NCBI RefSeq assembly: GCF_017744555.1
Contig: NZ_JAGIBD010000001.1
Coordinates: 372,001 to 436,000 of the forward strand
Origin: Cellulomonas sp.
Lineage (GTDB): Bacteria > Actinomycetota > Actinomycetes > Actinomycetales > Cellulomonadaceae
Length of the DNA stretch: 64,000 bases
Reading direction: 5' to 3'
Shown: in pieces, positions 61,926 through 64,000 of the stretch
How positions within the stretch are numbered: the stretch's first letter is position 1
Layout: the number at the start of each line of letters is the position of its first letter
The notes under the pieces: model-generated
What the model was told of the DNA's origin: nothing
Seen by the model: the letters and a program-made list of their open reading frames with translations, nothing else
Databases searched by the model: none
Made by a program: the position numbers and the translations under genes

Positions 61926-62726
61926 ATGCCGCCCGAGGACGCCCCCTCCACAGCGCCCGTCACGGCGCCGCCCGCCCTGCTGCTGCAGGGGCTGTGGCGG
62001 CGGTTCGGCCAGAAGATCGCGGTCGCCGGCATCGACCTGTCGGTGCCGGCCGGGTCGTTCTACGGGCTCGTCGGGCCGAACGGCGCGGGGAAGACGACGA
62101 CGCTGTCGATGGCGACCGGGCTGCTGCAGCCCGACTTCGGCACGGTCCTGGTGCACGGCCGCGACCTGTGGGCGGACCCCGTCGGCGTCAAGGCCACCCT
62201 CGGCGTGCTCCCCGACGGTGTGAAGCTGTTCGACCGGCTCACGGGTGCGCAGCTCATCACGTACGCGGGCCTGCTGCACGGCCTGGACCGCGACACGACC
62301 GCGGCCCGCACGGCCGACCTGCTCGGCGCGCTCGACCTCGCGGCGGACGCGAAGACGCTCGTCGTCGACTACTCGGCGGGCATGACGAAGAAGGTCGCGC
62401 TCGCGTGCGCGCTCGTGCACGCCCCGCGTCTGCTGGTGCTCGACGAGCCGTTCGAGGCGGTCGACCCCGTGTCCGCGGCGAACATCCGGGACATCCTCGC
62501 GTCGTACGTCGCGAGCGGCGGCACCGTGATCGTGTCGTCGCACGTCATGGACCTGGTCCAGCGCATGTGCGACCACGTCGCCGTGATCGCGGGCGGGCAC
62601 GTGCTCGCGGCGGGCACGGTCGACGAGGTGCGCGGCGACGTCAGCCTGGAGGACCGGTTCGTCGAGCTCGTCGGCGGACGCGTCGGCGGGGAGGGGCTCG
62701 CGTGGTTGCGCACCTCGTCCGACTGA
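61926..62726 (+). CDS. ABC transporter ATP-binding protein with degenerate signature
   Basis: 266 residues. Walker A LVGPNGAGKTTTL and Walker B LLVLDEPFEAVDP are normal, as is the H-loop SSHVMDLV, but the signature reads YSAGMTKKVALA instead of LSGGQ. This form recurs in actinobacterial ABC-2 exporters. First gene of an operon; the next gene starts 25 bases before its end. The leading Pro/Ala stretch and the absence of a ribosome site fit a leaderless mRNA. Confidence 0.9.
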   Translation: MPPEDAPSTAPVTAPPALLLQGLWRRFGQKIAVAGIDLSVPAGSFYGLVGPNGAGKTTTLSMATGLLQPDFGTVLVHGRDLWADPVGVKATLGVLPDGVKLFDRLTGAQLITYAGLLHGLDRDTTAARTADLLGALDLAADAKTLVVDYSAGMTKKVALACALVHAPRLLVLDEPFEAVDPVSAANIRDILASYVASGGTVIVSSHVMDLVQRMCDHVAVIAGGHVLAAGTVDEVRGDVSLEDRFVELVGGRVGGEGLAWLRTSSD

Positions 62727-64000
62727 AGCTGACGCTGCTGCGCAACGGCCTGCGGCGCAGCGCGTGGCAGATCGTGGGGCTCGTCGTCGCGGCGCTCTAC
62801 GGGCTCGTCGTGCTCGTGCTGGGGGTCGCGGGGCTCGTCACCGCGAGCGCGACCCGCCCGGACCTGCTGCCGACGATCACCGTGCTGCTCGGGTCCGCGC
62901 TGGTGCTCGCGTGGGCGCTCGTGCCGCTGATCGCGTTCGGCGTCGACGCGACCGTGGACCCGGCCAGGTTCGTGCTGTTCCCCATCCCGCGGCGCGCCCT
63001 CGTGACGGGCCTCGCGATCGGCGCCCTGGTCGGCGTGCCCGGAGCGGTGACCGCGGTGGTGGCGCTCGCCATGGGCGCCGTCTGGTGGCGTGACCCGCTC
63101 GCGCTCGTCGCCGGTGTCGTCGGCTCGGTCGTCGGTGTGCTCACGTGCATCGTCGCGAGCCGCACGACCACGACGCTGATGTCCGCCCTGCTCGCCAAGC
63201 GGCGGTTCCGGGAGGTCCTCGCGGCGCTCGTCGTGCTGCCGTTCATCCTGCTCGGCCCGCTGCTGAGTCAGGCGCACCGGATCGACGTCGGGCCGGGTGC
63301 GCTCGACCGCGCGGTGCTCGTGCTCGGCTGGACGCCGCTGGGCGCCGCCTGGGCGGTCCCGGCGGCGGTCACCGACGGCGACCCGCTCGGGGCGCTCGCG
63401 CGGCTCGCCGTCGCGCTCGCCACGGTGCTGGTCCTCGCGGCTGTCTGGGACAAGGCGCTCGCGCACGCCGCGGTGAACCCGCCGCACGAGGAGGCGTCGA
63501 CGAGGGCGCGCGGGCTGGGCTGGTTCGGCCGGCTCCCCGCGACACCGCTCGGCGCGGTCACCGCCCGCTGCCTCACGTACTGGGTCCGCGACCCGCGCTA
63601 CGCGATGTCGATCGTGTTCATCCCGGTGTTCCCGCTCATCCTGTGGGTCGTCGCCCCCGACAGCCAGCTGCTGCTGTTCGTCGGGCCGATCACCGCGTTC
63701 TTCCTGGGCTGGAGCATCTCGCAGGACGTCTCGTTCGACGGCACGGCCTTCTGGACGCACGTCGCCGCACCGCTGCGCGGGTGGACCGACCGGCTCGGCC
63801 GGGTGCTCGCGGTGTCGCTGCTCGGTCTCCCGGCGGTGCTCGTGTTCGCGGTCGTGCCGACGGTCGCGACCGGGCACGGTGCCGACCTGCCGACCGTGCT
63901 CGGGCTGTCCCTCGGGGCGTTCCTCACGTCACTCGGCGTCGCGAGCGTCGCCTCGGCACTCGTCGTCATGCCCGTGCAGAAGGTCGGGGAGAACCCGTTC
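62702..64000 (+). CDS. ABC exporter permease (partial, runs off the window)
   Basis: 433 codons are visible with no stop before the window ends. GTG 62702 lies inside the ATPase gene with GGGGAGGGG six bases upstream, so the two are translationally coupled. Many membrane helices: WQIVGLVVAALYGLVVLVLG, LLGSALVLAWALVPLIAFGV, VLAALVVLPFILLGPLL, YAMSIVFIPVFPLILWVVAP. The VDPARFVLFPIPRRALVTGL stretch is seen in the actinobacterial large ABC-2-like permease family. Substrate unknown. Confidence 0.85.
   Translation, partial: MVAHLVRLKLTLLRNGLRRSAWQIVGLVVAALYGLVVLVLGVAGLVTASATRPDLLPTITVLLGSALVLAWALVPLIAFGVDATVDPARFVLFPIPRRALVTGLAIGALVGVPGAVTAVVALAMGAVWWRDPLALVAGVVGSVVGVLTCIVASRTTTTLMSALLAKRRFREVLAALVVLPFILLGPLLSQAHRIDVGPGALDRAVLVLGWTPLGAAWAVPAAVTDGDPLGALARLAVALATVLVLAAVWDKALAHAAVNPPHEEASTRARGLGWFGRLPATPLGAVTARCLTYWVRDPRYAMSIVFIPVFPLILWVVAPDSQLLLFVGPITAFFLGWSISQDVSFDGTAFWTHVAAPLRGWTDRLGRVLAVSLLGLPAVLVFAVVPTVATGHGADLPTVLGLSLGAFLTSLGVASVASALVVMPVQKVGENPF

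Overview
The window is very GC-rich with almost exclusively G/C third codon positions, many GTG starts, dense short-gap operons and a mycothiol S-conjugate amidase gene, which together point to a high-GC actinobacterium. Two features favour a Cellulomonas-like cellulose degrader: a lipoprotein family-1 beta-glucosidase behind CelR/CebR-like operators and a family-7 acetyl xylan esterase. No insertion sequence, prophage, CRISPR array or rRNA gene was seen; one tRNA gene is present.

Layout. 1-4.5 kb: end of pntB, then the conserved block eno - ftsB-like - DUF501 - ppx. 4.8-9.8 kb: an HNH endonuclease gene under a probable SOS box, a PadR/membrane-protein pair, and the beta-glucosidase. 9.9-16.4 kb: type II NADH dehydrogenase, an unusual tRNA with anticodon UAA, a siderophore-interacting protein, a MarR/MFS efflux pair and a two-gene ABC exporter. 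16.6-26.9 kb: Bax inhibitor-like protein, cystathionine beta-synthase, acetyl xylan esterase, a hydrolase/TetR operon, FKBP, MerR, transglutaminase-like protein and alditol oxidase. 27-38.5 kb: msrA, metB - AI-2E transporter - ilvA, then greA, DUF4307, mca - membrane protein - nitrilase, hemolysin III, a cis-prenyltransferase and PIN-PhoH with a small ORF in front. 38.6-49.2 kb: a four-gene MacB-like ABC system, PadR, and a DHA2 efflux pump. 49.3-64 kb: fumC, DUF2087, a P-loop gene fragment, carbonic anhydrase, a complete sugar ABC importer, a PfkB kinase, xseB/xseA, ispH, rmuC and an ABC exporter cut by the window end.

The backbone order (eno, ftsB-like, DUF501, ppx; cbs, metB, greA, DUF4307, mca, small membrane protein, hemolysin III, cis-prenyltransferase, phoH2, fumC, xseB, xseA, ispH) matches what I recall of the Mycobacterium tuberculosis Rv1023-Rv1110 interval. 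The sugar transport, drug efflux, glycoside hydrolase and ABC modules look like lineage-specific insertions into that framework.

Functionally, cbs and metB supply transsulfuration, mca and msrA belong to thiol and oxidative-stress housekeeping, and the glucosidase, esterase, sugar importer and kinase fit plant-polysaccharide use. At least ten genes have no Shine-Dalgarno sequence but carry a -10-like hexamer six or seven bases before the start codon, as leaderless mRNAs do. Several genes end in short tandem repeats that contain their own stop codon. Main items for follow-up: the small ORF before PIN-PhoH (possible antitoxin), the short-variable-arm UAA tRNA, the stop-codon-anchored repeats, and the truncated P-loop gene behind carbonic anhydrase.
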